In this document: positions 1 through 6,696 of the stretch, piece by piece
Layout of the letters: each line of letters opens with the position of its first letter
Position numbering within the stretch: the stretch's first letter is position 1
Origin: Pseudomonadota bacterium
GTDB taxonomy: Bacteria; Pseudomonadota; Gammaproteobacteria; Burkholderiales; Burkholderiaceae
Length of the DNA: 7,127 bases
Assembly (NCBI GenBank): GCA_029777935.1
Contig: JAKORH010000346.1
Span: 1 to 7,127, forward strand
Reading direction: 5' to 3'
The notes under the pieces: generated by a model
Database searches by the model: none
Seen by the model: the letters and a program-made list of their open reading frames with translations, nothing else
What the model was told of the DNA's origin: nothing
Program-made: the position numbers and the translations under genes

Positions 1-831
1 ACCGCCGGCTTCCTCGGGATGATGTACTACTTCGTGCCGCGCCAGGCGCAGCAGCCGCTGTGGAGTTACCGCTTCTCGATCGTCAATTTCTGGGCCCTGA
101 TCTCGGTCTACATGTGGGCCGGCTCGCACCACCTGATGTACACCGCGCTGCCGGACTGGGTGCAGTCGGTCGGCATGGCGTTTTCGCTGATCCTGCTGAT
201 GCCGAGCTGGGGCTCGGCCGCGAACGGCCTGTTCACGTTCAACGGCTCGTGGCATCGCCTGAAGTCGGACCCGGCGGCCAAGTTCATGGTGATGGCCCTG
301 GTGTTCTATGCCGCGGCGACATTCGAAGGCTCGATGATGGCGATCAAGACCGTCAACTCGCTGTCGCACTACACGGACTGGACGATCGCGCACGTGCACT
401 CCGGTTCGCTCGGCTGGGTCGCGATGATCACGATCGGCTCGCTGTACGCGATGGCACCGCGCGCGCTCGGCCGCCCCGCGATGCACTCGAACAGGGCAAT
501 GGAGCTGCACTTCTGGCTGCACACTGCCGGCACGCTGCTGTACGTCATCGCGATGTGGACCGCCGGCGTGACCGAGGGCGTGATGTGGCGCGCGACGCAG
601 CCGGACGGCTCGCTGACCTACGCGTTCATCGACAGCCTGCTGGCGATCAAGCCGCTGTATATGGTGCGCTGGCTGGGCGGTGTGCTGATCTGGCTCGGCA
701 TGTGGGTGATGGCGTGGAATCTCTGGTACACGGCGGCCGACGCGCGCAAGAAGATCATCAAGCCGATCCCGGTGCCGATTCCCGAGCCGGTGTCGCCGCA
801 GATGCCGGCGCCGCTTCCGGCCGTTGGTTGA
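1..831 (+). CDS. ccoN: cbb3-type cytochrome c oxidase subunit I, 5'-truncated by the window
   Basis: This is the C-terminal part of the catalytic haem-copper subunit of cbb3 oxidase, an inner-membrane enzyme that reduces O2 to water and pumps protons. The frame is open from base 1, so the gene begins upstream. What is seen: a Tyr six residues before a His-His pair (Tyr codon 109-111, His codons 127-132, context YMWAGSHH). In the family this is the Tyr that crosslinks to a CuB histidine, with the His pair ligating CuB. Further on, AHVHSG (His codons 391-393 and 397-399) gives the axial ligands of high-spin haem b3 and low-spin haem b. Several hydrophobic helices follow, ending in a Pro-rich cytoplasmic-type tail (codons near 760-828). 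ccoO starts 9 bases after the stop. Identification is firm; only the missing N-terminal part cannot be assessed. Confidence 0.97.
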   Translation, partial: TAGFLGMMYYFVPRQAQQPLWSYRFSIVNFWALISVYMWAGSHHLMYTALPDWVQSVGMAFSLILLMPSWGSAANGLFTFNGSWHRLKSDPAAKFMVMALVFYAAATFEGSMMAIKTVNSLSHYTDWTIAHVHSGSLGWVAMITIGSLYAMAPRALGRPAMHSNRAMELHFWLHTAGTLLYVIAMWTAGVTEGVMWRATQPDGSLTYAFIDSLLAIKPLYMVRWLGGVLIWLGMWVMAWNLWYTAADARKKIIKPIPVPIPEPVSPQMPAPLPAVG

Positions 832-840
832 GAGAATCCC

Positions 841-1503
841 ATGGCCTATCGCCACTTCGAGTTCATCGAGAAGCACGCATGGCTGCTCGGCATCCTGACC
901 GCGGTCATGGTGTCGCTGGGAGGTCTCGCCGAAATCACGCCGCTGCTGGTCGAAGCGCACCGGGTGAAGCCGCCGGCGGACGTCAAGCCGTACGATCCGC
1001 TGCGGCTGGCCGGCCGCGACATCTATGTGCGTGAAGGCTGCTACCTCTGTCATTCGCAGATGATCCGCGCGCTGCGCTTCGAGACACAGCGTTACGGCCA
1101 CTTCTCCACCGCCGAGGAGTCGGTCTACGACCGCCCGTTCCAGTGGGGCTCGAAGCGCACCGGCCCGGATCTCGCCCGCGTGGGCGGCAAGTATTCCGAC
1201 GACTGGCAGCGCATGCACCTGATGGATCCGCGCAGCGTCGTGCCGGAGTCGAACATGCCGGCCTATCCGTGGCTGGCGACAGGCAAGGTCGACGGCGCCG
1301 ACATCGCAGCGCGGATGCGCGCGCTGCGCAAGCTCGGCGACCCGTACACCGATGCCGACATCGCCGGAGCCAAGGCAGTCGACGGCAAGACGGAACTCGA
1401 GGCGCTGGTCGCCTATCTGCAGGGCCTCGGCATCGCCAACGAACCGCAGCCGGCGCAGGGCAACGCCGCTGGCACGGCGCCGGCCGCGGGGAAATCGCCG
1501 TGA
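841..1503 (+). CDS. ccoO: cbb3-type cytochrome c oxidase subunit II (mono-haem c)
   Basis: CcoO is the membrane-anchored mono-haem cytochrome c subunit that passes electrons towards the CcoN haems. The 220-residue protein has the usual family length. An N-terminal anchor helix lies at about residues 14-36. The haem-binding CYLCH motif is at residues 67-71 and the likely axial Met at residue 139, in SNMPAYPW. The stretch after the haem motif ([15 protein letters not shown], then [17 protein letters not shown]) is typical of this subunit. The C-terminal tail is rich in Ala, Gly and Pro. The ATG at 841 follows a weak purine-rich GAGAGA and sits 9 bases after the ccoN stop. The stop overlaps the GTG start of ccoQ (GTGA, 1500-1503), suggesting coupled translation. 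No unusual residues were noticed. Confidence 0.97.
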   Translation: MAYRHFEFIEKHAWLLGILTAVMVSLGGLAEITPLLVEAHRVKPPADVKPYDPLRLAGRDIYVREGCYLCHSQMIRALRFETQRYGHFSTAEESVYDRPFQWGSKRTGPDLARVGGKYSDDWQRMHLMDPRSVVPESNMPAYPWLATGKVDGADIAARMRALRKLGDPYTDADIAGAKAVDGKTELEALVAYLQGLGIANEPQPAQGNAAGTAPAAGKSP

Positions 1504-1694
1504 GTCCGGTCTGGGGTCATGCCGTCGGCGTCCTGATCGTGCTGATGATGGCGGCGTTCATCGGCATCTGGGTCTGGGCCTGGCTGCCCCGGCACAGGCG
1601 CGCGTTCGGCTCGCTGGCGCGACTGCCGATGGAAGACCGCAGCGCACCGGTGGACGATTCGATTCCGCCGATCGACGACGAGGAGCGCCGATGA
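1500..1694 (+). CDS. ccoQ: cbb3-type cytochrome c oxidase small subunit IV
   Basis: CcoQ is a small single-helix subunit known in other bacteria to help assemble or stabilise the cbb3 complex; it is not catalytic. This 64-residue protein starts at GTG 1500, which overlaps the ccoO stop as GTGA. It ends with a TGA overlapping the ccoP ATG as ATGA (1691-1694). One transmembrane helix lies at about residues 8-30 ([20 protein letters not shown]), followed by basic residues (RHRR) and an acidic tail ending DDEERR. This matches the family pattern of a helix plus a short charged cytoplasmic tail. CcoQ is poorly conserved, so the call rests mainly on position between ccoO and ccoP, size and topology. 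The GTG start is chosen because it gives the family size and the four-base overlap. Confidence 0.88.
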   Translation: MSPVWGHAVGVLIVLMMAAFIGIWVWAWLPRHRRAFGSLARLPMEDRSAPVDDSIPPIDDEERR

Positions 1695-2611
1695 GCAGCG
1701 GCTGGTCCTGGTGGGTCATCGGCCTGATCGTCTTCAACTTCGGGCTGACCTTCTGCCTGTTCCTGTGGGCACCGCGCGCGAAGGTGCCGGTGCTGCCCGA
1801 CGGCACGACCGGTCACGTCTGGGCCCACGGTGTGCTGCGCGAGGGCCTGAACCGGCTGCCGGGATGGTGGATCGTCATGTCGTTCGCGATGTACGTCCTC
1901 GCGTGCGGCTACTTCGTCTTGTATCCGGGTTTCGGCGACCGCAAGGGCGCACTCGACTGGACGTCGGGAAAGGAGCTCGCCACCGCCACTGCGGACAACG
2001 CCGCGAAGCTCGATCCGGTGATGAAGCGCCTCGCGGCGATGAGCGTCGAAGCGGTCGCCCGCGACCCCCAGGCGCAACGGCTCGGCGAGCGCCTGTTCGT
2101 CGACAACTGCGCCGTTTGCCACGGCCGGACCGGCCGCGGCAACCCGCAGCTCGGTGCGCCTGACCTGACCGACAACGACTGGCTTTATGGCGGGTCCGGC
2201 CAAGACATCACGACGTCGATCCGCAGCGGACGCTCGGGCGTGATGCCGCCGTGGAACTCGCTCGGCGAAGCAACCGTGAAGAACCTCGCGCAATACGTGC
2301 TGAGCCTGTCCCGCGAGCCGAATGACGCGGCCGCCGTGGTCGCCGCGACCGCAGGTGAAACGATCTTCAAGTCGACCTGCAGCGCCTGTCACGGAGCAGA
2401 GGGCAAGGGCAACCCGGCCATGGGCGCACCGAACCTGACCGACAAGATCTGGTTGCACGGCGGCACGCTGGCAGCGATCGAAACGACGATCCGCGACGGG
2501 CGCCAGGGCCAAATGCCGGCGTGGGCTCCGCGCTTGTCCGACGACGAGATCCACGTGCTGGCCGGATACGTCTATCACTTTTCGCACAGTGCAGAAGCGG
2601 CGGCACAGTGA
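1691..2611 (+). CDS. ccoP: cbb3-type cytochrome c oxidase subunit III (di-haem c)
   Basis: CcoP is the di-haem cytochrome c subunit that accepts electrons from soluble or membrane cytochrome c and passes them to CcoO/CcoN. The 306-residue product has two membrane helices (about residues 8-26 and 59-78, the latter GWWIVMSFAMYVLACGYFVL). Two c-type haem domains face the periplasm. Haem 1 is at CAVCH (140-144), with probable axial Met185 in GVMPPW. Haem 2 is at CSACH (230-234), with probable axial Met275 in GQMPAW. Both domains share the G-APxLTD pattern, pointing to internal duplication. The ATG at 1691 overlaps the ccoQ stop. The end of the gene overlaps the next small gene by 23 bases. Two helices rather than one is the longer-N-terminus version of CcoP. 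Confidence 0.97.
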   Translation: MSSGWSWWVIGLIVFNFGLTFCLFLWAPRAKVPVLPDGTTGHVWAHGVLREGLNRLPGWWIVMSFAMYVLACGYFVLYPGFGDRKGALDWTSGKELATATADNAAKLDPVMKRLAAMSVEAVARDPQAQRLGERLFVDNCAVCHGRTGRGNPQLGAPDLTDNDWLYGGSGQDITTSIRSGRSGVMPPWNSLGEATVKNLAQYVLSLSREPNDAAAVVAATAGETIFKSTCSACHGAEGKGNPAMGAPNLTDKIWLHGGTLAAIETTIRDGRQGQMPAWAPRLSDDEIHVLAGYVYHFSHSAEAAAQ

Positions 2612-2801
2612 TCCGCCGCGCCGCGGATCCTGGTATTCGCAGCCGGTCGTCTGGCTGGGCATCGCCGTGTTCGCGGCTTCACTCGCAGGCAGCGTCTGGC
2701 TGATCGTCGTCAGCGCGCGCTACGACGACGCCCGCGTACCCACTGGCCGGCAGGTGTTCGGCGTGCCGACACAGCAACCGGCGCGCCCGCCTCCGCCATG
2801 A
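2589..2801 (+). CDS. small single-helix membrane protein, resembles the N-terminus of CcoH/FixH
   Basis: This is a 70-residue protein of uncertain role at the end of the cbb3 operon. It has a basic N-terminus, then SWYSQPVVW leading into one membrane helix (about residues 20-42, LGIAVFAASLAGSVWLIVVS), then a short tail ARYDDARVPTG and a Pro-rich end. The order WY-x-(Q)P, helix, then an acidic patch recalls the start of CcoH/FixH, a cbb3 assembly factor. The large periplasmic domain of FixH (whole protein about 150-170 residues) is absent. The only credible start is GTG 2589, inside the end of ccoP, with no strong ribosome-binding site. A GTG at 2608 is in another frame and gives no membrane helix. 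It could be a full-length small accessory protein or a shortened FixH. Function is inferred from context only. Confidence 0.6.
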   Translation: MQKRRHSDPPRRGSWYSQPVVWLGIAVFAASLAGSVWLIVVSARYDDARVPTGRQVFGVPTQQPARPPPP

Positions 2802-2844
2802 CTTCTGCGCACGCCCGCTGATCATGCTCGCCACTGCTGGAACA

Positions 2845-2860
2845 ACTGCTACGCAGCAGT
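2845..2860. terminator. short perfect hairpin between the convergent cbb3 operon and the lysR gene
   Basis: ACTGCT (2845-2850) and AGCAGT (2855-2860) are perfect reverse complements separated by ACGC. The hairpin lies between the last + strand gene (stop at 2801) and the end of the - strand regulator (2875), where a bidirectional terminator would be expected. There is no T-run on either side and the stem is only 6 bp, so a role as a terminator is weakly supported. The rest of the 2802-2874 spacer shows only two very short reading frames. Confidence 0.25.
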
Positions 2861-2874
2861 CGTGACAACCGTGC

Positions 2875-3777
2875 TCAGCGCGGCGCGCGCTTCATCCTTT
2901 TCGCGACTGCGCGCGCCGTGCGGCGAAAGGCTCCGACAATCGGCGATGCATCGTCGCGCCGCCACGCGAGCACCGTCTCGACCGCCGGCGATCGTTCCGC
3001 CAGCGGCCGGAATTCGACACCGGCCAGCCGCGCGTTCTGTGCCGACGCGGGAACGAGCGCCACGCCGATGCCGGCCGACACCAGTCCGACCACCGCGTGC
3101 GTCTGCGTGGCTTCCTGTGCGACGCGCGGCGTGAAGCCGCACTGCATGCAGAAGCCGAACACGAGATCGTGCAGCACGAGCCCCGGCGCGCGCTGGAACA
3201 TCACGAACGGCTCTTGCGCGAGCTGCCTGGCGCGGATCCGCGGCTCGGCGCCGAGCCGGTGGCGGCGCGGCAGCGCGACCACCAGCGGCTCGCGCAGCAG
3301 CGTTTCGCACTCCAGTTCCGGATCGAGCACCGGCGGACGCAGCAGCCCGACATCGAGGTCACCCCGGCGCAACGCGGCGACCTGCTGCGGCATTGGCAGT
3401 TCGCGCAGGTCGAGCTTCACCGCCGCGTGGCGCGCGGCGAAGTCGCGCAACGTGAGCGGCAGCAGCGTATAGACGCTCGCCGACATGAAGCCGACCACGA
3501 GGCGCCCGACCGCGCCGCGCTGCGCGGCGCGCGCCAGCTCGGCCGCGTCGTCGGCGCGCGCCAGCAGCGTGCGCGCCTGTTCGAGGAAGGCTGCACCCGC
3601 GTGTGTCAGCGCCACCCGCCGCCGCGTGCGATCGAACAGCCGCACGCCGAGCTCCCGTTCCAGCGCCTGGATCGCCGTCGACAGCGGCGGCTGCGTGATG
3701 TGCAGCCGTTGCGCCGCGCGGCCGAAGTGCAGCTCGTCCGCGAGGACGACGAAGTAGCGCAGCCGGCGCAGTTCCAT
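2875..3777 (-). CDS. LysR-family transcriptional regulator, likely controls the divergent glucarate genes
   Basis: This is a 300-residue protein, the normal size for LysR-type regulators. These act as tetramers that bind a T-N11-A operator and change activity on binding a small molecule. The N-terminal winged helix-turn-helix covers about residues 1-60: it opens MELRRLRYFVVLADE, the recognition region is around AAQRLHITQPPLSTAI, and the wing follows with ELGVRLFDRTRR. A linker helix spans about 60-90. The effector-binding domain follows to the C-terminus (about 92-295), including DLDVGLLRPP and VSAGIGVALVPAS. The gene is divergent from the receptor gene at 3914 and ends convergently with the cbb3 operon. 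A perfect LysR-type palindrome lies directly before the start, suggesting autoregulation. A metabolite of glucarate breakdown as inducer is inference from neighbours. No strong Shine-Dalgarno sequence precedes ATG 3777. Confidence 0.95.
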   Translation of the reverse strand: MELRRLRYFVVLADELHFGRAAQRLHITQPPLSTAIQALERELGVRLFDRTRRRVALTHAGAAFLEQARTLLARADDAAELARAAQRGAVGRLVVGFMSASVYTLLPLTLRDFAARHAAVKLDLRELPMPQQVAALRRGDLDVGLLRPPVLDPELECETLLREPLVVALPRRHRLGAEPRIRARQLAQEPFVMFQRAPGLVLHDLVFGFCMQCGFTPRVAQEATQTHAVVGLVSAGIGVALVPASAQNARLAGVEFRPLAERSPAVETVLAWRRDDASPIVGAFRRTARAVAKRMKRAPR

Positions 3778-3796
3778 TGATTCGCCGCTCGAATCA
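3778..3796. promoter_or_regulatory. candidate LysR-type operator (perfect palindrome with T-N11-A core)
   Basis: TGATTC (3778-3783) and GAATCA (3791-3796) are perfect reverse complements separated by seven bases. The inner ATTC-N7-GAAT fits the LysR consensus, with T3781-N11-A3793. The site touches the regulator's start codon and would lie in its leader, so occupancy would repress the regulator. A GAATC half-site recurs at 3823-3827, 32 bases on, about three helical turns, which would suit a tetramer contacting two sites. The palindrome is seen directly; its use by the adjacent regulator is inferred. Confidence 0.6.
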
Positions 3797-3807
3797 GTAC
3801 ACGAGGA

Positions 3808-3836
3808 ATTATCAATTGGACCGAATCGACGGTCGA
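3808..3836 (-). promoter_or_regulatory. candidate sigma70-type promoter of the lysR gene
   Basis: Read on the - strand, GATAAT (3808-3813) matches five of six bases of the -10 consensus. TCGACC (3831-3836), 17 bases upstream, matches four of six of the -35 consensus. Transcription would start near 3800, leaving a leader of about 23 bases that contains the LysR-type palindrome. This is the most AT-rich part of an otherwise GC-rich spacer. No equally good promoter was found for the + strand receptor gene; TTGGAC at 3816-3821 is a possible -35 but lacks a good -10. Confidence 0.35.
3819..3834. repeat. second short palindrome in the divergent regulatory spacer
   Basis: GACCG (3819-3823) and CGGTC (3830-3834) are perfect reverse complements around AATCGA. 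The site overlaps the candidate -35 box of the regulator and lies upstream of the receptor gene. It could be a second protein-binding site. Arms of 5 bp in GC-rich DNA can arise by chance, so support is modest. Confidence 0.3.
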
Positions 3837-3913
3837 GCTTAGCGTGTGGCCTCGCGCGCCGCGGCCTCGCTGTTCCTATCGAGGTCGGCGCCGATCGATC
3901 CCGGAGACTCCCG

Positions 3914-4885
3914 ATGCAACTTTCGAAGCGAATCCTTCTCGCCCTTGGCGCCGCCCTCGTCGTGGCATCGGCACCCGCGTTGCCGGCCTATCCCGACAAG
4001 CCGGTCACGATGATCGTGCCGTTCCCGCCCGGCGGCTCGACCGACATGATCGCGCGCACGCTCGGTACCCGGCTCGCCGCCACGCTCGGACAGCCGTTCG
4101 TGATCGAGAACCGGCCCGGCGCGACCGGCGCGATCGGCGCCACCCAGGTCAAGCGCAGCGCGGCGGACGGCTACACGCTGCTGGTCGCGTCGATCGGCGT
4201 GTATGCGACCAACCCGTTCCTGCAGAAGAACCTGCCCTATGACCCGGCGAAGGACTTCGACCTGCTGACGGTCGCGGTGCGCGCCCCCAATGTGCTGGTC
4301 GTCAATCCGAATGTGCCGGCGAAGTCGGTCGGCGAACTGATCGACTTCCTGAAGAAGAATCCGGACCGGGTTTCGTTCGCATCGTCCGGCGCCGGTTCGT
4401 CCGATCACCTGACGGCAGCGCTGTTCTGGCAGCGCACCGGCACCAGCGGGCTGCACGTGCCGTACAAGGGCGGCGCGCCGGCGATCTCGGACCTGATCGC
4501 CGGCCACGCGCAGGCGTCGTTTCAGAACATCAACGCGGTGCTCAGCCAGATCAAGGCAGGCAAGCTGCGCGTGCTGGCAGTCACAGGGGAGAAACGCTCC
4601 GCGGTGCTGCCCGACGTGCCGACGCTGGCCGAAGCCGGCGTCAACGGCGTCGACGTGTTCTCGTGGCAGGCGGTGGCTGCGCCGAAGGGGCTGCCGAAGG
4701 ACGTGAAGGACAAGCTGCACGCGGCGCTCGTCGCGGCGCTGAACGATCCGGCGGTCAAGCAGGGGCTGGTCGAACAGGGCTTCGAAGTCGTCGCCGATAC
4801 GCCGGAGCAGTTCGGCACCTTCCTGAAGCGGGAACTCGAGCGCTGGAAGACGGTGATCGAGAAGGGCCACATCGTGCTCGACTGA
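3914..4885 (+). CDS. Bug-family (TctC-like) periplasmic solute-binding protein, probably for a sugar acid
   Basis: This is a 323-residue exported receptor of the Bug family, the substrate-capture part of tripartite tricarboxylate transporters. Bug proteins bind carboxylates through ordered waters. Seen here: a signal peptide at residues 1-25 (basic KR, hydrophobic stretch, ALPA before Tyr26), then hallmark motifs PFPPGGSTD (36-44), NRPGATGAIG, ADGYTLL, PYKGGAPAISDLIAGHAQ and PDVPTLAEAG. The start at ATG 3914 follows GGAG (3903-3906) at a good spacing. It is divergent from a LysR gene and upstream of gudD on the same strand, so glucarate or a similar diacid is the likely ligand; this is inferred. 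No membrane partners (TctA/TctB) are in the window, which is common for the many orphan Bug genes of Burkholderiales. The spacer to gudD is 263 bases and holds repeats. Confidence 0.95.
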   Translation: MQLSKRILLALGAALVVASAPALPAYPDKPVTMIVPFPPGGSTDMIARTLGTRLAATLGQPFVIENRPGATGAIGATQVKRSAADGYTLLVASIGVYATNPFLQKNLPYDPAKDFDLLTVAVRAPNVLVVNPNVPAKSVGELIDFLKKNPDRVSFASSGAGSSDHLTAALFWQRTGTSGLHVPYKGGAPAISDLIAGHAQASFQNINAVLSQIKAGKLRVLAVTGEKRSAVLPDVPTLAEAGVNGVDVFSWQAVAAPKGLPKDVKDKLHAALVAALNDPAVKQGLVEQGFEVVADTPEQFGTFLKRELERWKTVIEKGHIVLD

Positions 4886-4928
4886 GAATGCGCGCGCCGA
4901 ACTGATTGGCAATGAAATCCAGCAGTCC

Positions 4929-4998
4929 GTCGCCCCGGCGCAGGCCGGGGCCCAAGTTTCAGCGCCGGAAATTGGGCTCCGGCCTGCGCCGGGGCGAC
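4929..4998. repeat. large nested inverted repeat between the receptor gene and gudD
   Basis: Arms 4929-4955 and 4972-4998 are reverse complements over 27 bases with one G/T-type mismatch; the outer 20 pairs are perfect. Four more pairs can form inside (4957-4960 with 4968-4971), leaving a small loop. Each arm also carries its own palindrome, CCCCGG and CCGGGG around a six-base centre, so the element can fold in more than one way. It begins 43 bases after the receptor stop. It looks like the dispersed palindromic intergenic repeats of GC-rich proteobacteria. It could stabilise the upstream transcript 3' end or reduce read-through into gudD. No T-run follows, so it is not a standard terminator. 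Confidence 0.85.
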
Positions 4999-5010
4999 AC
5001 GCCACTCGAT

Positions 5011-5086
5011 GTGTCATTCCCGCGCAAGCGGGAATCCGGCGACTTGTCGCACAGACACTGAGGTCCCGCTTTCGCGAGTACGACGA
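5011..5086. repeat. pair of inverted short repeats with an ATTCCC-N8-GGGAAT core
   Basis: The first copy (about 5011-5037) contains ATTCCCGC (5016-5023) and GCGGGAAT (5028-5035), perfect arms around GCAA. A second copy on the opposite strand (5060-5086) matches the first at 18 of 27 positions by eye, with its own hairpin degraded. Such head-to-head pairs are widespread in beta- and gammaproteobacterial genomes. The core fits the published Neisseria dRS3 pattern (ATTCCC, eight bases, GGGAAT). Together with the larger inverted repeat just before, it fills most of the spacer before gudD. Confidence 0.75.
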
Positions 5087-5148
5087 TCCAAACACGAACA
5101 GTCTTGTGTCTTACTGCGGCTGAGATTCGTCACCAATCCGGAGTGCCG

Positions 5149-6501
5149 ATGGCGAACGTCAAAGCGGCGAACGCGGGCCGCACGCCGGTAGTCGCCGCGA
5201 TGCGGGTGATCCCGGTCGCCGGCCGCGACAGCATGCTGCTGAACCTGAGCGGCGCGCACGCGCCGTTCTTCACCCGCAATCTGGTGCTGATCGAGGACAG
5301 CGCGGGCCGCCGCGGCGTGGGCGAAGTGCCGGGCGGCGAGAAGATCCGGCAGACGCTCGAGGAAGCGCGCGCCCTCGTCATCGGGCAGCCGATCGGCGCG
5401 TATCTCGCAATGCTGCGTTCGGTGCACGAACGCTTCGCCGCGCGCGACGCCGGCGGCCGCGGGCTGCAGACGTTCGACCTGCGCACGACGATCCATGCCG
5501 TGACCGCGATCGAAGCGGCGCTGCTCGACCTGCTCGGCCAGCACCTCGAGGTGCCGGTCGCCGCCTTGCTCGGCGAAGGGCAGCAGCGCGACGCGGTCGA
5601 AGTGCTCGGCTACCTGTTCTTCGTCGGCGATCGCCGCCGGACCGATCTGCCGTACGCAAGCGCGCCGGACGCGGGCGACGACTGGCTGCGCCTGCGCCAT
5701 GAAGAAGCGCTGACGCCGCGGGCGATCGTGCGGCTCGCGGAGGCCGCGCACGCGCGCTACGGCTTCAACGATTTCAAGCTCAAGGGCGGCGTGCTGCGCG
5801 GCGAAGAAGAGGTCGAGGCGATCCGCGCGCTGCACGAGCGCTTCCCGCGCGCGCGCATCACGCTCGACCCCAACGGCGCTTGGCTGCTGAATGACGCGAT
5901 CCGCCTGCTGCGCGACCTGCGCGGCGTGCTCGCGTACGCGGAGGATCCGTGCGGCGCCGAGGACGGCTTCTCGGGGCGCGAGGTGATGGCGGAGTTCCGC
6001 CGCGCGACGGGGCTACCCACGGCGACCAACATGGTCGCCACCGACTGGCGCCAGATGACCCATGCGCTCGCGCTGCAGTCGGTCGACATCCCGCTCGCCG
6101 ATCCGCACTTCTGGACGCTGCACGGCGCCGTGCGCGTGGCGCAGACCTGCCGCGATTGGGGACTGACCTGGGGTTCGCATTCGAACAACCATTTCGACGT
6201 GTCACTGGCGATGGTCACGCACGCGGCCGCCGCCGCGCCGGGACGCGTCACCGCGATCGACACGCACTGGATCTGGCAGGACGGCCAGCGGCTGACGAAG
6301 GAGCCGCTCGCGATCGAGGGCGGCATGATCCGCGTACCGCGCCGGCCCGGGCTCGGTATCGAACTCGACCTCGCCGCCGTCGATCGCGCGCATGCGCTGT
6401 ACATCGAGCACGGGCTGGGCGCGCGCGACGATGCGGCCGCGATGCAATACCTGATCCCGGGCTGGAAGTTCGATCCGAAGCGGCCGTGCCTGGCGCGCTG
6501 A
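5149..6501 (+). CDS. gudD: D-glucarate dehydratase
   Basis: GudD is a Mg-dependent enolase-superfamily enzyme that removes water from D-glucarate (and epimerises L-idarate) to give 5-keto-4-deoxyglucarate, the first step of glucarate breakdown in the cytoplasm. The 450-residue protein is close to the 446 of E. coli GudD. Active-site residues are all present at a constant +5 offset from E. coli: Lys210 and Lys212 (KLKGG), Asp240 and Asn242 (LDPNG), Glu271, Asn294 (ATNMVATDW), Asp318 (LADPHF) and His344 (SHSNNHFD). The N-terminal capping domain shows [11 protein letters not shown] and [10 protein letters not shown]. The start is ATG 5149, because GGAG (5140-5143) precedes it by five bases; an upstream TTG at 5104 runs through repeat-flanking DNA and is rejected. 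Later enzymes of the pathway are not in the window. Confidence 0.96.
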   Translation: MANVKAANAGRTPVVAAMRVIPVAGRDSMLLNLSGAHAPFFTRNLVLIEDSAGRRGVGEVPGGEKIRQTLEEARALVIGQPIGAYLAMLRSVHERFAARDAGGRGLQTFDLRTTIHAVTAIEAALLDLLGQHLEVPVAALLGEGQQRDAVEVLGYLFFVGDRRRTDLPYASAPDAGDDWLRLRHEEALTPRAIVRLAEAAHARYGFNDFKLKGGVLRGEEEVEAIRALHERFPRARITLDPNGAWLLNDAIRLLRDLRGVLAYAEDPCGAEDGFSGREVMAEFRRATGLPTATNMVATDWRQMTHALALQSVDIPLADPHFWTLHGAVRVAQTCRDWGLTWGSHSNNHFDVSLAMVTHAAAAAPGRVTAIDTHWIWQDGQRLTKEPLAIEGGMIRVPRRPGLGIELDLAAVDRAHALYIEHGLGARDDAAAMQYLIPGWKFDPKRPCLAR

Positions 6502-6559
6502 CCGCGCGCGTCAAAGCAGATGTCGGGCGGCGCTGACGAACGTTCGCAGGAGGCCCGTC

Positions 6560-6696
6560 CTACTTCCGGCTTGCCTGAAGCGCTTCCCAGAACTGGTGCG
6601 GGGAAACGATGCTCGCTCGTTTCACGCCCCGTGCCTCCGGAGGGCCGGGTCTCCGGTGACGAATAGCCATACATTCGTGTGGAGAAATACTCTCAC
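6560..6696 (-). pseudogene. remnant of a PIN-domain (VapC-like) toxin gene with internal deletion and frameshift
   Basis: The GTG start (6694-6696) overlaps the antitoxin stop as GTGA, the usual coupling in such operons. Its frame reads VRVFLHTNVWL, which matches the PIN N-terminus MRVFLDTNVWL except that the first catalytic Asp is His. It then passes directly into FVTGDPALRRHGA, which looks like the late VTGD motif of the PIN fold, and stops at 6622-6624. In the next frame VKRASIVSPHQFWEAL continues to a stop at 6560-6562 and resembles the PIN C-terminal IVSPxxF tail. So about 100 core residues seem to be missing, and one base appears lost near 6625. PIN toxins are Mg-dependent ribonucleases; this copy must be inactive. 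That the two pieces come from one gene is inferred from motif order and position. Confidence 0.72.

Noticed and set aside
1517..2662. Long open frame on the - strand opposite ccoQ and ccoP
   Set aside because: It is antisense to clearly recognised genes, is rich in Arg and shows no domain; such frames arise from G/C third-position bias.
2608..2703. GTG start overlapping the ccoP stop
   Set aside because: Its frame gives a basic peptide without a membrane helix, while the other frame encodes the plausible small membrane protein.
4929..5086. CRISPR-like array
   Set aside because: The repeats are inverted palindromes of two kinds, not regularly spaced direct repeats, and no cas genes are nearby.
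3839..5095. Long open frame on the - strand opposite the receptor gene
   Set aside because: It is antisense to a confident gene, and its first part (IPACAGMT, APACAGATD) is the translation of the palindromic repeats, a familiar artefact.
5104..5148. Upstream TTG start for gudD adding 15 residues
   Set aside because: The ATG at 5149 has a good GGAG at the right distance and gives the family length; the extension is not recognisable.
6500..6538. Terminator hairpin after gudD
   Set aside because: Only short arms such as TGAC/GTCA and CGTCA/TGACG can be formed, with no T-run.
5757..6674. Open frame on the - strand over gudD and the toxin remnant
   Set aside because: It joins the antisense of gudD with the wrong frame of the toxin remnant and shows no protein family character.
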